Below, piece by piece: positions 17,901 to 25,281 of a stretch of 64,000 nucleotides of DNA (positions are counted from its first letter, which is position 1; each line of letters starts with the position of its first letter). The notes below the pieces were generated by a model. The model had not been told where the DNA came from. It did not search any database and worked only from the letters and a program-made list of their open reading frames with translations. The DNA comes from CAVQCX01 sp963711095 (GTDB taxonomy: Bacteria; Pseudomonadota; Gammaproteobacteria; Chromatiales; Chromatiaceae). A program made the translations under genes and the position numbers. Location: positions 569,506-633,505 of the forward strand of contig CAVQCX010000030.1 in assembly GCA_963711095.1 (NCBI GenBank), read 5' to 3'.

Positions 17901-19090
17901 ACCGAGTGGTGGGAAAACTCTCCGTTGTGCAGGAAGACGGTTCCCGGCCCGGAATCCTGAACAATCCCCGGATATTCCCCGACCGTTTGGCACTTGGGGC
18001 ACGAGCTCTGTGCGGCAATGGCGATCCCCTGGTTGTACGTCGCCTCACCCGAGCAGCCACAAGCCGGCTTTGTGGCATTTTCAATGGGCAGGTTGAATGT
18101 CAAGGGTCCGTTGAACAGCGGCTTCTCTGGAACAGGCTGCGAAGCCTGCCGGTGCTTGGTTTGCGTACGGGGTTTGGGGCTCGGAGGCGGCGGTGTTGTG
18201 GCGATTGGTCCCGGTGGTGGGGCGATCACCGGCCGAGTGGGCTCCGGGGACACGGCCTCCTGTTGCCTGATCAGATCGCCGAGGCTGCGAATGTGGGTGT
18301 CCACGTCCTTGCCTTCTTGGGACGACCCCATGGGTAAAGGCCAGGCAGGGGCAGAAGGCTGCCCCTCGATGAGCCGCCGGGCACGACCCTGTGCCTCTTT
18401 ACCTAGGTCACCTGGACGAACAGGCGGCCTGGACTCTTTAGTCCTCTGCTCTTGCGAGGGATAAGAGCCGATCGGGGGCCGCTCAACGCCCGGGGGCCAC
18501 TTAAGGCCTGGAGGCCGCTCGCGGCCCGGAGGCCGCTCAAGGCCCGGGGGCCGCTCAAGGCCCGGGGGCCGAGCAAGGCGTGGGGGGCGCTCAAGACCCG
18601 GAGGCCGTTGAAGCCCGGGCGGCCGTTCAAGCCCCGGAGGACGCTCCAGGCCCTGGGGCCACTTAAGTCCCGGAGGCCGCGACACACGTGGCGTTTCGGG
18701 TGCGGTTTCGGGAGGTCGAGTCGCGGTTGGCGGGGTCGAAGAGCAAGGGGAGAACCTGGTCTGCGGCACGAACACCGTCCCTCCTGTGGGTGTGCCCCAT
18801 TCGGTGCCCCCTGGCGCGAATTCCAGGCTCGTGCTGCCCGGCGGCAAGCCCTGGGGACACGCGACGCTGCTCCCCAAATGGGTACAACAGCTTTCGGCTC
18901 GGGCAACCTGGATGGCTCGTGGAGGGGTGAGGTCGCGACCGGTCTGGGCCACGGCTTCCCGGAGACCTGGCTTGGAGCATCCCGGGCAGTCAGCAACCCC
19001 GGGCGCCTGCCTTGCCTCGGCAGATCCTCCGAGCAACATGATGAGGAGTAAACCGATTAGGCTCGGGACTGCAGATTCCTCTGGTGTCAT
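11993..19090 (-). CDS. Large RHS/YD-repeat protein with cysteine-rich C-terminal tip
   Basis: A 2365-residue protein. The start at 19090 is set by GGGAGGTGA five bases before the ATG. It has an N-terminal signal-like helix (SLIGLLLIMLLGGSAEA), a Pro-rich region with about eleven GL-x-RPP repeats (about residues 140-210), a Cys-containing DUF6531-like entry (CGCSGE, CPKC) and more than 25 YD repeats. The RHS-associated core ends at MDPDLGRFMSRDPKGYSGRG, NLYEYAYSNPAGVVDS. The last about 250 residues are a different, 13-cysteine domain (CGPKCGP, CGTCWTAGVVNYLMWG, GPCQNCAHG). By analogy with polymorphic RHS proteins this tip may be an effector, but no toxin family is recognised. A CsgG-like lipoprotein gene lies 41 bp upstream, and no immunity-like gene lies immediately downstream. 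Confidence 0.9.
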   Translation of the reverse strand: MTPEESAVPSLIGLLLIMLLGGSAEARQAPGVADCPGCSKPGLREAVAQTGRDLTPPRAIQVARAESCCTHLGSSVACPQGLPPGSTSLEFAPGGTEWGTPTGGTVFVPQTRFSPCSSTPPTATRPPETAPETPRVSRPPGLKWPQGLERPPGLERPPGLQRPPGLERPPRLARPPGLERPPGLERPPGRERPPGLKWPPGVERPPIGSYPSQEQRTKESRPPVRPGDLGKEAQGRARRLIEGQPSAPAWPLPMGSSQEGKDVDTHIRSLGDLIRQQEAVSPEPTRPVIAPPPGPIATTPPPPSPKPRTQTKHRQASQPVPEKPLFNGPLTFNLPIENATKPACGCSGEATYNQGIAIAAQSSCPKCQTVGEYPGIVQDSGPGTVFLHNGEFSHHSVDLEIPGRGINWKFERKYRSGVIFDGPLGHNWELNYNRRLFVETTGSVTRMDGMGRADRYALSAGRYSAPAGFYTRLRRDRDGTFVERDKRGTKVIYGRPDRNGIARMTELRDGNGNRMRFEHNRRGQLIRVIDTLGRAIVYRYNEKARLVEVEDFAGRKIRFDYDRNGDLVAVTSPSVTGTPNGNDFPDGTTTRYVYSSGVADERLNHNLIQIIAPNEVASGGPARVRIEYETNPASPNADRVLRQTIGGVNASGVPAGGAIAYEYRALGTAAPGDLVTPVFQNSVTDRNGNRTEYRFNRAGNIVRIRELSNRRLRPGDPQFFETRYEYNKDGEMVRMTFPEGNSVEYVYDEQSPRRLQQGNLLRVIRRPDAKRGADQTVIATSYTYEPIYNQIRSVTEERGNDASYVPQNGGANSPERYTTVYLFDYQEGDNLAPLAEQLGTDLSAVRSLLKHAGVRTGLGDLNGDRATNQISGNTVKIAHPTVNLPPGSNMAQIEGGNQQPIVELLSYNRFGQITSRVDPEGNVDVYKYYPENDPDGDGRDLTPDVSASPFGYLHRVTRDTMSEGGRNSKTNPAPTNIRRLFRYDRVGNVIREVDGRGIATDYAVNQLSQVVQVARAAATDVFAPDPPEPRPLAGFRYLERKFYDFNGNLVRNQVEDRGNTSGVGADNGGSGTAFVDYEHRYDILDTLIETRQEVNDNDTLVTRYRYDANGNQVLVIEPEGNAYASAYDERDLLFQQSRGATVPPPFALSAVSDPTRYDVRGGKPSTQTYQYDRNRNLTVQLNGRQHPIRYIYDGFDRRASVVDAAGNQTVMQYDPAANVVRVSRFGPVGGRSPTSAGISPLAGAVSSGGVIQATNLVNQNLLEATESGYDELGRVFQTDRVLFVNTVPTLRPPDLRDGAADIGKDNLTPGDDQPIPGISGIDIIGRVTDRLEYDRNSRPMFGIEDDGDTARVYYDGADRVIRAEDAEGNTVETAYDDDNNTVETKEIDVSQVAGVPNETFLTTFFYDSLNRIQQRVDNIGQTVDYRYDSRDNLVAMADAEGPSGPTITRRAFAGGTRTINATNRFGNVTLYSYDGIDRKLREDIVLTASGQGDGSHMGADIFGVREKMPAPDRSQGGGDGLMSVRYEYDRNSLLKGFTDDNGNQTRYSFDNLNRRSAETDGNCLVPGKAGRCDSPTTTTYEYDADDNIVRKTDENGSIVASEFDVLDRRIAETITRAPGVAGTTATACEYDGLSRLTRATDNNDPGDVDDDSTVTFAYDSLSRVLEETQQIGSLPVKAISSGRRSENLRSGLTYPSGRRVTFTYDRIDRINTVRDDGAEQPIADYDYIGRARVAQRRYPLNKTRMTFLNDAGNTDAGYDGIRRPVQLRHLREDNSLLIGFAQSYDRTNNKLVEEKLHAKRESELYHYDSADRLIEFQRGSLSQTKDAISVPSADRPLQSAWTLDGVGNWERIDGETRQHSSLNEIVQRDANGVMTPLHDSNGNITDDGTFVFLWDHLNRLRRVIQKEGNAVVAVYSYDAVGRRIRKVVANSDPINGSTDFYLSGWRELEERNDSDRVVKQYVYGNEVDEPLVVDGHAGGGEMAAGVGDQRLFYQQDTLGSVVGLTDMVGALSESYEYEAYGREKIFQRQGEASVGDRDGSAGARASLHPMGNPYLFTGRRLDGETGLYYYRLRYMDPDLGRFMSRDPKGYSGRGLNLYEYAYSNPAGVVDSFGTDGTETATGGSGEGNSASGNGQACGPKCGPNVTGALHTVLVKMASDWLWAPAPQKDDLRLALYTDISFGWDINQLFTPSMVLSPQTRTAGCAQSYPCRDTVDVCGTCWTAGVVNYLMWGLTNRLSGTDLAQELAHVAYSNPVLSAKVVANLAMWTSWQWDRAWGKPTGPRPTLGSENFMDEARMAACGRTFVIMQGPCQNCAHGHFMLQSFGPFCRCVRRQDANSSRLQKGCQQCPVSYRGTFTYKWGSKRG
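18470..18682 (-). repeat. In-frame 18-bp tandem repeats coding a Pro-rich stalk
   Basis: About eleven imperfect 18-bp units encode GLERPP/GLKWPP/GLQRPP hexapeptides within the N-terminal part of the RHS protein. Such arrays can vary in copy number by slippage. They probably make an extended linker between the signal region and the YD-repeat shell. Confidence 0.85.
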
Positions 19091-19131
19091 TGAAATCACC
19101 TCCCTCGGCACTCCCCTTGAAGGCGACCAAA

Positions 19132-20146
19132 CTACTCTCCCGCATACTTCACGAGATCACCACGGTCGGCCGTGAACGGGGTACGCATCCTGGCAATGCT
19201 GAACTTCTCCTCAACCTTGGCCACCTCGACCTCCCCGAGCCTCATCTCATCGATCCCGAGGAGCTCACCGCTGCTGGGATCGGTCAGCTCCCTCACCACT
19301 TTGCTGACAACGAAGATATCTCCTCCCCTCACACCGGAATTGCTTCCGGCATTGATGTAGACCTGATCGCCGTCGACCTGAACCACGCTGCCGGTCCACT
19401 GCACCGGCTCCATGGCTTCGATGATGAAGCCGACTGACTTTTCGATCGCCTCCCGGGTCGCCTGCCCCAGGACCGTCTTTTGAAACTGCTCACCGCCGAA
19501 GCTGAACTGCTTCACCATGACGTCCGCCGATAGCCCGCTCGCCGAAACCTTCGCCTCGCTGCGGTGGGACTGGATGACCTGACCCGTGGTGGTATCGATG
19601 AGCCGTACGTCTATGCCCACCACGCCTTGGGTGCTCTGGCCGCCGAGGGCACCGCCGAACATCCCGGACGCAACGCCCAATCTTAACCCTGTGCCTCCTG
19701 CCTTCTGATCAAACTCGGTGACCGACCCTCGGACCAGGACCTGGGCGCCCAGGACCCGACCTACCTTTGCGGCGGTCTCTTTCGATACGATCTTTTGAAG
19801 CGCCATTTCCTGTTCCCTCAGGACGCTTGCGAGCCTCCGCCCGCTCCACAACGACGAAACGCCCGGAATTGACCAAGGCGGTGGTGAGCTCAGCCGCCAG
19901 ACCGCCCCCGATATCCCACCCTCCATACTGGGCGACAAACGCCCCTGCCGCATCGAATTTGGCAACGGCAATTCGCTTCTTGGGGCCCATGTGCGAGGAC
20001 AGCTTCGTCTGCGCTTGATAGGCCGTGACACCGGAAACAGGAGCGGTTCCGCCCGTTGGCGCAGGCCCGAGCGTATCTGGACTGGCACACCCTGCCAGAA
20101 ACACGAGAACAACGAATGATCGGATAAGTTTTGCGGAATAGCCCAT
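19132..20146 (-). CDS. CsgG-like outer-membrane lipoprotein, frame broken
   Basis: The ATG at 20146 starts a lipoprotein signal (IRSFVVLVFLAGCASPD, lipobox LAGC). Next comes KKRIAVAKFDAAG and GGGLAAELTTALVNSGRFVV, then VERAE, the hallmark start of the CsgG/curli-channel family. The frame then runs into an unrelated sequence. In the next frame the family continues as LASVLREQEMALQKIVS, then LGAQVLVRGSVTEFDQ and GVVGIDVRLIDTTTGQVI, to a stop at 19132. Deleting one base near 19832 gives about 337 residues, near the family's expected size. CsgG forms a lipoprotein export pore in the outer membrane. The C-terminal about 90 residues add an FlgT/OB-like domain (GDQVYINAGSNSGVRGGD). It is probably co-transcribed with the RHS gene. 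Confidence 0.75.
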
Positions 20147-20621
20147 GACCCTCCCCCCTTTCCCGCGTCGGCATCTCTATGTTTCAGCCTAGATCTTGCG
20201 GATGCCCCGTCAAGAGGAAGGCAAACAAGGGATAAGGGATAGGAAGTTGCTTTGAGCCGTCGAAAGCAGACAGAAAGCCAGCAGGTCGGAAACGGCGCCC
20301 TGCGCCCCTCCGCCACGTAGGAAGCCACGTTTGAAGCCATGTCCGCTCCCCGGTGGATGAGGCAAGGTCGAGCCGGATTTGCCCCGCCGGAGGGCTCTGT
20401 GCGCCATTACCATGTCGCTTATCTGGAAATAATCCGATCGAGCTTCACGTCAAGGCTTGGGATCAGGCGATTGTGGGCGGGGGATCTGGCCGATGACAGG
20501 CCAGTGGTCTCCTCGGATGGGGTCTGGCTGGGTAAGTGGGGGTTGCAGATCAGCCGAGTCCCGCTGGCCGTGAGTGCTGTGCGCGACAACTCGGGGTCGA
20601 CCTGCTCGGGCAGCCCTTCGC
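20147..20621. other. Intergenic region, possible decayed 3' end of next gene
   Basis: No intact gene is recognised. The leftward serine-hydrolase-like gene stops at 20622, earlier than its family. Sequence just below (20500-20620) may hold its decayed C-terminal part, but no convincing family residues were found in other frames. The promoter of the CsgG-like/RHS pair should lie near 20150-20300. Confidence 0.35.
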
Positions 20622-21695
20622 TTAGGACATCACGGCGGCGTAGCCGCTGAACATCTGGTTCTGGAGGAGCCAGTCCCCCTTGATCACTATACCCATGCCG
20701 TAGGTGTACTGCAGGTTGCCCCGGCGGCAGCTGTCGCACCCCTGGACCGGCCCGCCGAAGTCGCGCTGTCGGGTCGAGACCATCGTCTGGTACGACTCCG
20801 GTGAGAGCAGCTCGCCGGTGCCGATGGCGATGGCCGAGCGATCCATGTCGTAGATGTCGGTGTACTGGATGGCCCCGCGGGTCAGCGTCCAGGACGGGCT
20901 CCAGAAGGTGCTCTCCTCGTAGAACGCGGTGCCTGCCGGCACGCCGAGGTCGAGGTGTCGCTCGCCCGTGTAAGCGTGCAGCACCGGCTCGGGCAGCGCC
21001 GGGCTGCCCGGATCTGCGGTGTTCTCCAGGCCGAGAGGGCCGAGCACGTTCTCCTGCAACAGGTCGGGGATCGAGCGACCGGTCGCCTTCTCGAGGGCCA
21101 GGCCGAGCAGGACGTAGTTGGTGTGTGCGTAGCTCCAGTTGCTGCCCGGCTTGTACCAGAGCGGCTCGGCGTCGACGAAGGCGAGGAGCTGCTCCGGGGT
21201 CCAGGCGCGGAACGGGTCGGCGTAGACGGCCTCGATGAAGTCGGGGTCGAGGACGTAGTCGTGGTACCCGGAGGTCATGGAGGCCAGCTCGCCGAGGGTG
21301 ACCTCATCGGCGTGGGCGAAGTTCGGGAGCCAGGTCGAGAGGCGGTCGTCGAGGGCGACCTTCCCCTGCTCGCACAGCCGGAGCAGCAGGGTCGACATGT
21401 AGGAGATGGCGACCGCGCCGTTGCGCAAGTGCATGTCCGTCGTGGCCGCCTGGCCCGAAAGGGACACGCCCCAGGCGTCGCTGAGCAGGTTCCGCCCATC
21501 GTCGCTGACCCGCACGATCGCCGATCGCAGGTGGAGCTGCTCCATGGCGGTCTCGACCAGGCCCCGCGCCACCTCGGCCTTCGCCGGGTCGACCGTGACC
21601 GCGCCGTGGCTCGGAGCCCACGCCGACGTGCACCCGGCCAAGGCCACCATCACGATCACCACGACCGACAGACGTCGCACCGTTACTGCTCGCAT
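20622..21695 (-). CDS. Serine-hydrolase (beta-lactamase family) lipoprotein lacking catalytic motifs
   Basis: A 357-residue lipoprotein (signal VVVIVMVALAGCTSAW, lipobox LAGC). It has the scaffold of class C beta-lactamase/DD-peptidase-like proteins: LCEQGKVALDDRLSTWLPNF, LGELASMTSGYHDYVLDP, a glycine-rich PGSNWSYAHTNYVLLGLALE segment and PLGLENT. The expected SxxK nucleophile motif reads NGAVAISYMS, with neither Ser nor Lys in place. The YxN motif reads YAH. The protein also ends at GYAAVMS, short of the usual C-terminus. A similar NGAVAISY family occurs in actinobacteria as far as I recall, so transfer is possible. Start ATG 21695, taken over an adjacent TTG. Probably not a classical hydrolase. 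Confidence 0.7.
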   Translation of the reverse strand: MRAVTVRRLSVVVIVMVALAGCTSAWAPSHGAVTVDPAKAEVARGLVETAMEQLHLRSAIVRVSDDGRNLLSDAWGVSLSGQAATTDMHLRNGAVAISYMSTLLLRLCEQGKVALDDRLSTWLPNFAHADEVTLGELASMTSGYHDYVLDPDFIEAVYADPFRAWTPEQLLAFVDAEPLWYKPGSNWSYAHTNYVLLGLALEKATGRSIPDLLQENVLGPLGLENTADPGSPALPEPVLHAYTGERHLDLGVPAGTAFYEESTFWSPSWTLTRGAIQYTDIYDMDRSAIAIGTGELLSPESYQTMVSTRQRDFGGPVQGCDSCRRGNLQYTYGMGIVIKGDWLLQNQMFSGYAAVMS

Positions 21696-21726
21696 CAACT
21701 GACGGACAGGAATCTGTTTTCAGCCG

Positions 21727-21985
21727 CTACGGGCTGAGAAGCGGCCGGCGCGCCGGTGCGGCCGGGATGAGGCGCTTTGACATAGCCCCGATTGCACGCA
21801 ATCACCCTGATTCCCTCCCCTTGTCGGCACGGCCGCGCTGTCTGCGGGCCTCGATGGTCGCCCCGACCACGATTCCCTGGCTTTCGCCGATTGTAGGCCG
21901 ATGGAGTGTCCCGAGAAACCGACCGGCGATATCGGGCACCGGTGTCCCCTGCCATCCGCACGACCGCTGCCGGTCAAGAGGAGCC
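21727..21985. repeat. Dispersed repeat, copy A (upstream of serine-hydrolase-like gene)
   Basis: About 250 bp that aligns with 31222-31460. Shared landmarks in order are GCTGAGAmGmGGCCGG, a CTTTGAC/GTTTGAC step, CCCCGAT-GCACG, TGTCGGC, CCGCGCTGT and GCCGATTnTAGGCCGAT. Both copies sit just upstream of leftward genes. No coding function is evident. Confidence 0.65.
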
Positions 21986-22216
21986 ACCAACAGGCCGCTT
22001 CAACCCCAAGCGATCAACCCTCCACGACATCGGGAGAGCGTTCCGGGACTCCGAAGCGGCGTGAGCCAAGCCATCACTGAAATATGCTAACCGGGTCATA
22101 AACGGCCCTGACGCAACCTTGACGAATTTCGCAATATCGCTTTAGGGACGGCGTCTACCCTTCTGCTTACGGGCGCAGCTCGGCGTTTCACTCGGCGACG
22201 AACAGGAGAGGGCAAT

Positions 22217-22447
22217 ATGCGTTTGAGCAATATCGTTATTCACCTTGGCGAGCTATTGGATGACGAAGCGCGCCATGCCCTTGAACGGGATCTCGGACAG
22301 CATCCGGGTGTCCATGACGCCTATGTCCACGAAAGTGCCCGGCACCTCGCGGTCATCAACTTTGATCCGACGCAGGTGGGGGCTAAAGCCATTGTGCATT
22401 GCGTGCGTGATAGAGGGCTACGCGCCCAGATGGTTGGTCTGTTGTAG
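22217..22447 (+). CDS. HMA-like ferredoxin-fold small protein without CxxC
   Basis: A 76-residue protein (MRLSNIVIHLGELLDDEARH, then AVINFDPTQVGAKAIVHCV). Its pattern fits the beta-alpha-beta-beta-alpha-beta fold of heavy-metal-associated domains. The usual metal-binding CxxC between strand 1 and helix 1 is absent (GELLDDEA instead), so metal transfer by that motif is not expected. CAGGAGAGG lies 7-8 bases before the ATG, a clear ribosome-binding site. It stands alone, rightward, and its promoter should lie in the 230 bp upstream, where TTGACG (22118) is a possible -35 element. Role unknown. Confidence 0.7.
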   Translation: MRLSNIVIHLGELLDDEARHALERDLGQHPGVHDAYVHESARHLAVINFDPTQVGAKAIVHCVRDRGLRAQMVGLL

Positions 22448-22638
22448 CGTCAGGACCTAACCGATGTTGGCGACACCGGGAGACCGCTTTCCCATTCCGG
22501 CATGGAGGCCCCGCTCGATTGTTGACGGCACGCGCCCGGACAACTTTGCCCGGGCGATCTGGGCCAGGGATTGCCACCGGCTAGGCGCCGTTGAACTTGG
22601 TTAGGCTCCCGTTGTCCGTCAGTGCAGAGGCCGACGAC

Positions 22639-22983
22639 ATGATATCGAGTCCTGATCGGGAAAAACGTAACGGAGCTCGTGTCCCTTTCGAAGCTCCAGC
22701 TTCGGTCGAGCCCGTTCCGGCACCATCACCGCAGCACCGGTGGCGACTGCTGGCGGAGGACATCAGCGAGGATGGCATGAGGCTCTCGTCGCCATACCTC
22801 TTTCCAGTGAAATCGCGGCTGCTGCTCAACATCGATATCGGCAGCGCGGCAGCTCGGATCCGCGCCATCGGAAGAGTCGTTTGGGCGGAGCAACTGGCGG
22901 GCGTCGATCGCTGGGAGATTGGGGTAGAGCTCTCGGAGCTGAGCGACGATACGCGATCTCGGTTGCGCGAGATCATTGTGTAG
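22639..22983 (+). CDS. PilZ-domain c-di-GMP receptor protein
   Basis: A 114-residue single-domain protein. The two signature parts of the PilZ c-di-GMP pocket are present: RxxxR as EKRNGARVPF (about residues 9-18) and DxSxxG as EDISEDGMRLSS (about residues 43-54). Hydrophobic beta strands with GRVVWAEQL follow. The start is taken at ATG 22639; an in-frame TTG at 22591 gives 130 residues but a less typical N-terminus. It could act as a free-standing receptor for pilus or export functions encoded elsewhere, including the MSHA-like operon, but nothing in the sequence proves the link. Confidence 0.85.
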   Translation: MISSPDREKRNGARVPFEAPASVEPVPAPSPQHRWRLLAEDISEDGMRLSSPYLFPVKSRLLLNIDIGSAAARIRAIGRVVWAEQLAGVDRWEIGVELSELSDDTRSRLREIIV

Positions 22984-23518
22984 CCATCATCGAGCTTCCT
23001 TGCTACGCCGTAGACGCCTGTCGCAAGGCTGCGGGAGGCTATGACGGCGCATCTGGTGCTTTTCGTCCGCCGACCAGTCGGGTGGGGCGGGTCGTGCCGT
23101 TCCTCAACATAGACCGAGCCAGTGAATCACGGCGATCCGACACCCGGAGGACAGAGCTCGACCTGCCGGGTGACCGAGCTCGGCCAAACTCGGATACGCG
23201 AGTCGCAAACCCGTTGCGCCAGTCGTGTTAGCGACTTCGAGAATTGCCCAACCAGAGATGTGTGATCCCGACCCGCGCAGCTGTCCTTACAGCCGGGCGC
23301 AGGTGCGAATTCTGGCGGTGATCTAGAAGCCAGCGGCGGTCGAGAAGATCCCGGGACACCCGGCGCCCGCGGCTCGAAGAGCATACCGACTCTGAGCCCC
23401 TCAACCTGACGGTGCCCACCTGGGGTGTAGAATTGGGAGTCATGTCACCCGATCCCCTATAGGGAGCCGCCGTCGGTATCATATGAGTGCGTGCGAATGC
23501 ACCGAAAGGCGCTTGCAG
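22984..23518. other. Intergenic region with no recognised gene
   Basis: The region is GC-rich and carries no frame with a family signature. It precedes the FAD oxidoreductase gene, whose promoter should be at the right end. A short rightward frame at 23041 (24 codons) has no supporting signal. Confidence 0.4.
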
Positions 23519-24898
23519 ATGAAGCCTATCGTCATGGCCACAGTGGGCCGAATCGCGATTCTTTATGCCCTCAGCTTGTTGCTGGGCGCGTCACCCTTGT
23601 GGGCGGCCCCGCAGCGACCGCTCCGCGTAGCGGTGGTCGGCGCGGGCCCCGCCGGACTGACCGCCGCCGATGAGTTGACCGCGCTGGGGCATGAGGTCGT
23701 CGTATTCGAAAAGGAGAAGCGTGTCGGCGGCAAGGTGTTCTCCATCCCTGTTGGCGATATCGCCCTTGAATTTGGCGCGGTGCTGGTCACCGAAGACGAT
23801 TATCCCATCACCTTCGGCTATGCTGAGAGATTCGGGATTTCCAGCGTCCCGACGCCGGTCGGCTTTACGCTCCTCGACGAATCGGGCAACAGGATCGCAT
23901 TGCAGGATTTCCTGCAAACCCGCTACAGCGCGACAGAAATTGCCGCGGCCGAGAAAAATTACGCGGCTGTGCTGGATCGATTTGCAGCGTTCATCGATGC
24001 ACCGGGGCTGGTCTCGGTTCCGGACGACCTGAGTCTACCCTTTTCCGAATTCGCAGAGCGCTATGGGATCGGCTTGGTGGAGGACTGGATGAAAGCCCTG
24101 CTGACCGGATTCGGATACGGTTATTCCGAAACCGTGCCGGCGGCCTACTACGTCAAGTTCTTGCCGTTTCTGGTGAAACTCGGACCCTCGGGGTTTGAGG
24201 CGGGGTCGGGTCGTATCTTTCCGGGCGGTTTTCAGTCCGTATTCGATGCCCTCGCCGCCACCTTGGACGTGCGACTCGATTCCGAAGTCACCCGCATCGA
24301 GCGGCCCCGGTCCGGTTGTCGATCCTGCCAGGTGCGGATCACGGTAAACGGCGTGAAACAGGATTGGTTCGATGCCGTCGTGATCGCGACCCCGCTCAAC
24401 ATTGTTCCCCGATTTCTCGACGTGACGCCTTTCGAAGAACGGTTGTTCACCCGGATGCAATCGGTCCGCTATTTCGTCACCCTGTTCGCGGCCCGGGGTG
24501 TCAAAGAGGAGATCCTCTATTTCCGCGAGAACGCGAATCCCAGTCGGATCAACCATGTCGGGGCGTTGGTCGCGCCGTACGATTTCGGGGATATTACGCT
24601 GGGCAATGCGTATCAGGTGGTAGAGCGGAAACGTTCTCCGCGGGAGATCCAGACCGTTCTGGCGGAAGACATGCGGTCGGCCGGAGGCCGGTATCTTCTC
24701 GGCCTTGGCCAGAAGGAATGGCCGAATTATTTCCCTCATGTCGGGCCGCAAGCCCTTGATCTCGGCTTCTATGACGTGATCGACCGCATGCAGGGACAGC
24801 GAGGGACCTACTTCGTAGGCAGCAGCCTCACCTTCGAAACGGTCGAGCACGCCGCCCGCCAGGCGAAGAGCGTGGTCCTCGAACACTTCGGCGAGTAG
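23519..24898 (+). CDS. FAD-dependent amine-oxidase-like oxidoreductase with N-terminal signal
   Basis: A 459-residue protein. A hydrophobic N-terminal segment (GRIAILYALSLLLGASPLWA) suggests export or a membrane anchor. It is followed by the dinucleotide-binding VAVVGAGPAGLTAADELTAL and VVVFEKEKRVGGKVFS, the FAD motif of the flavin amine oxidase/NAD(P)-binding Rossmann family. The middle (GRIFPGGFQSVFDALAATLD) and the C-terminal TYFVGSSLTFETVEHAARQA complete the family pattern. The substrate cannot be told. The start at 23519 is chosen so that the signal is at the N-terminus; ATG 23483 would add 12 polar residues and has no ribosome-binding site. A flavoprotein with a Sec-type signal is unusual, because FAD is normally loaded in the cytoplasm. 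Confidence 0.75.
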   Translation: MKPIVMATVGRIAILYALSLLLGASPLWAAPQRPLRVAVVGAGPAGLTAADELTALGHEVVVFEKEKRVGGKVFSIPVGDIALEFGAVLVTEDDYPITFGYAERFGISSVPTPVGFTLLDESGNRIALQDFLQTRYSATEIAAAEKNYAAVLDRFAAFIDAPGLVSVPDDLSLPFSEFAERYGIGLVEDWMKALLTGFGYGYSETVPAAYYVKFLPFLVKLGPSGFEAGSGRIFPGGFQSVFDALAATLDVRLDSEVTRIERPRSGCRSCQVRITVNGVKQDWFDAVVIATPLNIVPRFLDVTPFEERLFTRMQSVRYFVTLFAARGVKEEILYFRENANPSRINHVGALVAPYDFGDITLGNAYQVVERKRSPREIQTVLAEDMRSAGGRYLLGLGQKEWPNYFPHVGPQALDLGFYDVIDRMQGQRGTYFVGSSLTFETVEHAARQAKSVVLEHFGE

Positions 24899-25281
24899 CG
24901 TCAGGTAGGGAACCGAGACAGAGATGTCGGTGAGGACACTGTTCCGCTCCGCCGGGATGATGTCCGCTCCGGCTCGAGCTCGGCGGTCATCGGCGGTGGG
25001 GACCGTGCGATGACGCAGGTGTGAGGCGACGCCCCCGAAGGGGCGACCCAGGGCACGGCGACGGGTCGGACCAAGATAACTTACGAAAAAGTCAATAGAT
25101 TGTTTCGAAAATTGGCCATTTTGGCTACTTAGAAGTCCATTTTCGCGCCTGAAAATAGCGTTCTAAGGCGGCAATCTGTCGATATGCTCGAAGCCGGCAT
25201 CTTCAGGGTTGCCCATCTTGAATTTTTCAAGTCTGCTCCCGGCCAATTCCGGACTTGGTTGTTGGGGTGATCAGTAGTTCG
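24899..25281. other. Intergenic region with AT-rich patch and small hairpin
   Basis: 25078-25170 is clearly AT-richer than its surroundings. A GCCCC-CGAA-GGGGC hairpin occurs near 25031-25045 without a T-run, so it is not called as a terminator. No gene is recognised. Confidence 0.45.

Noticed and set aside
20419..20739. A leftward frame overlapping the end of the serine-hydrolase-like gene as its missing C-terminus
   Set aside because: Its sequence does not resemble the family's usual C-terminal region, so a simple frame break could not be supported.
25031..25045. Terminator after the FAD oxidoreductase gene
   Set aside because: A short GC hairpin without a T-run, over 130 bp from the stop codon.
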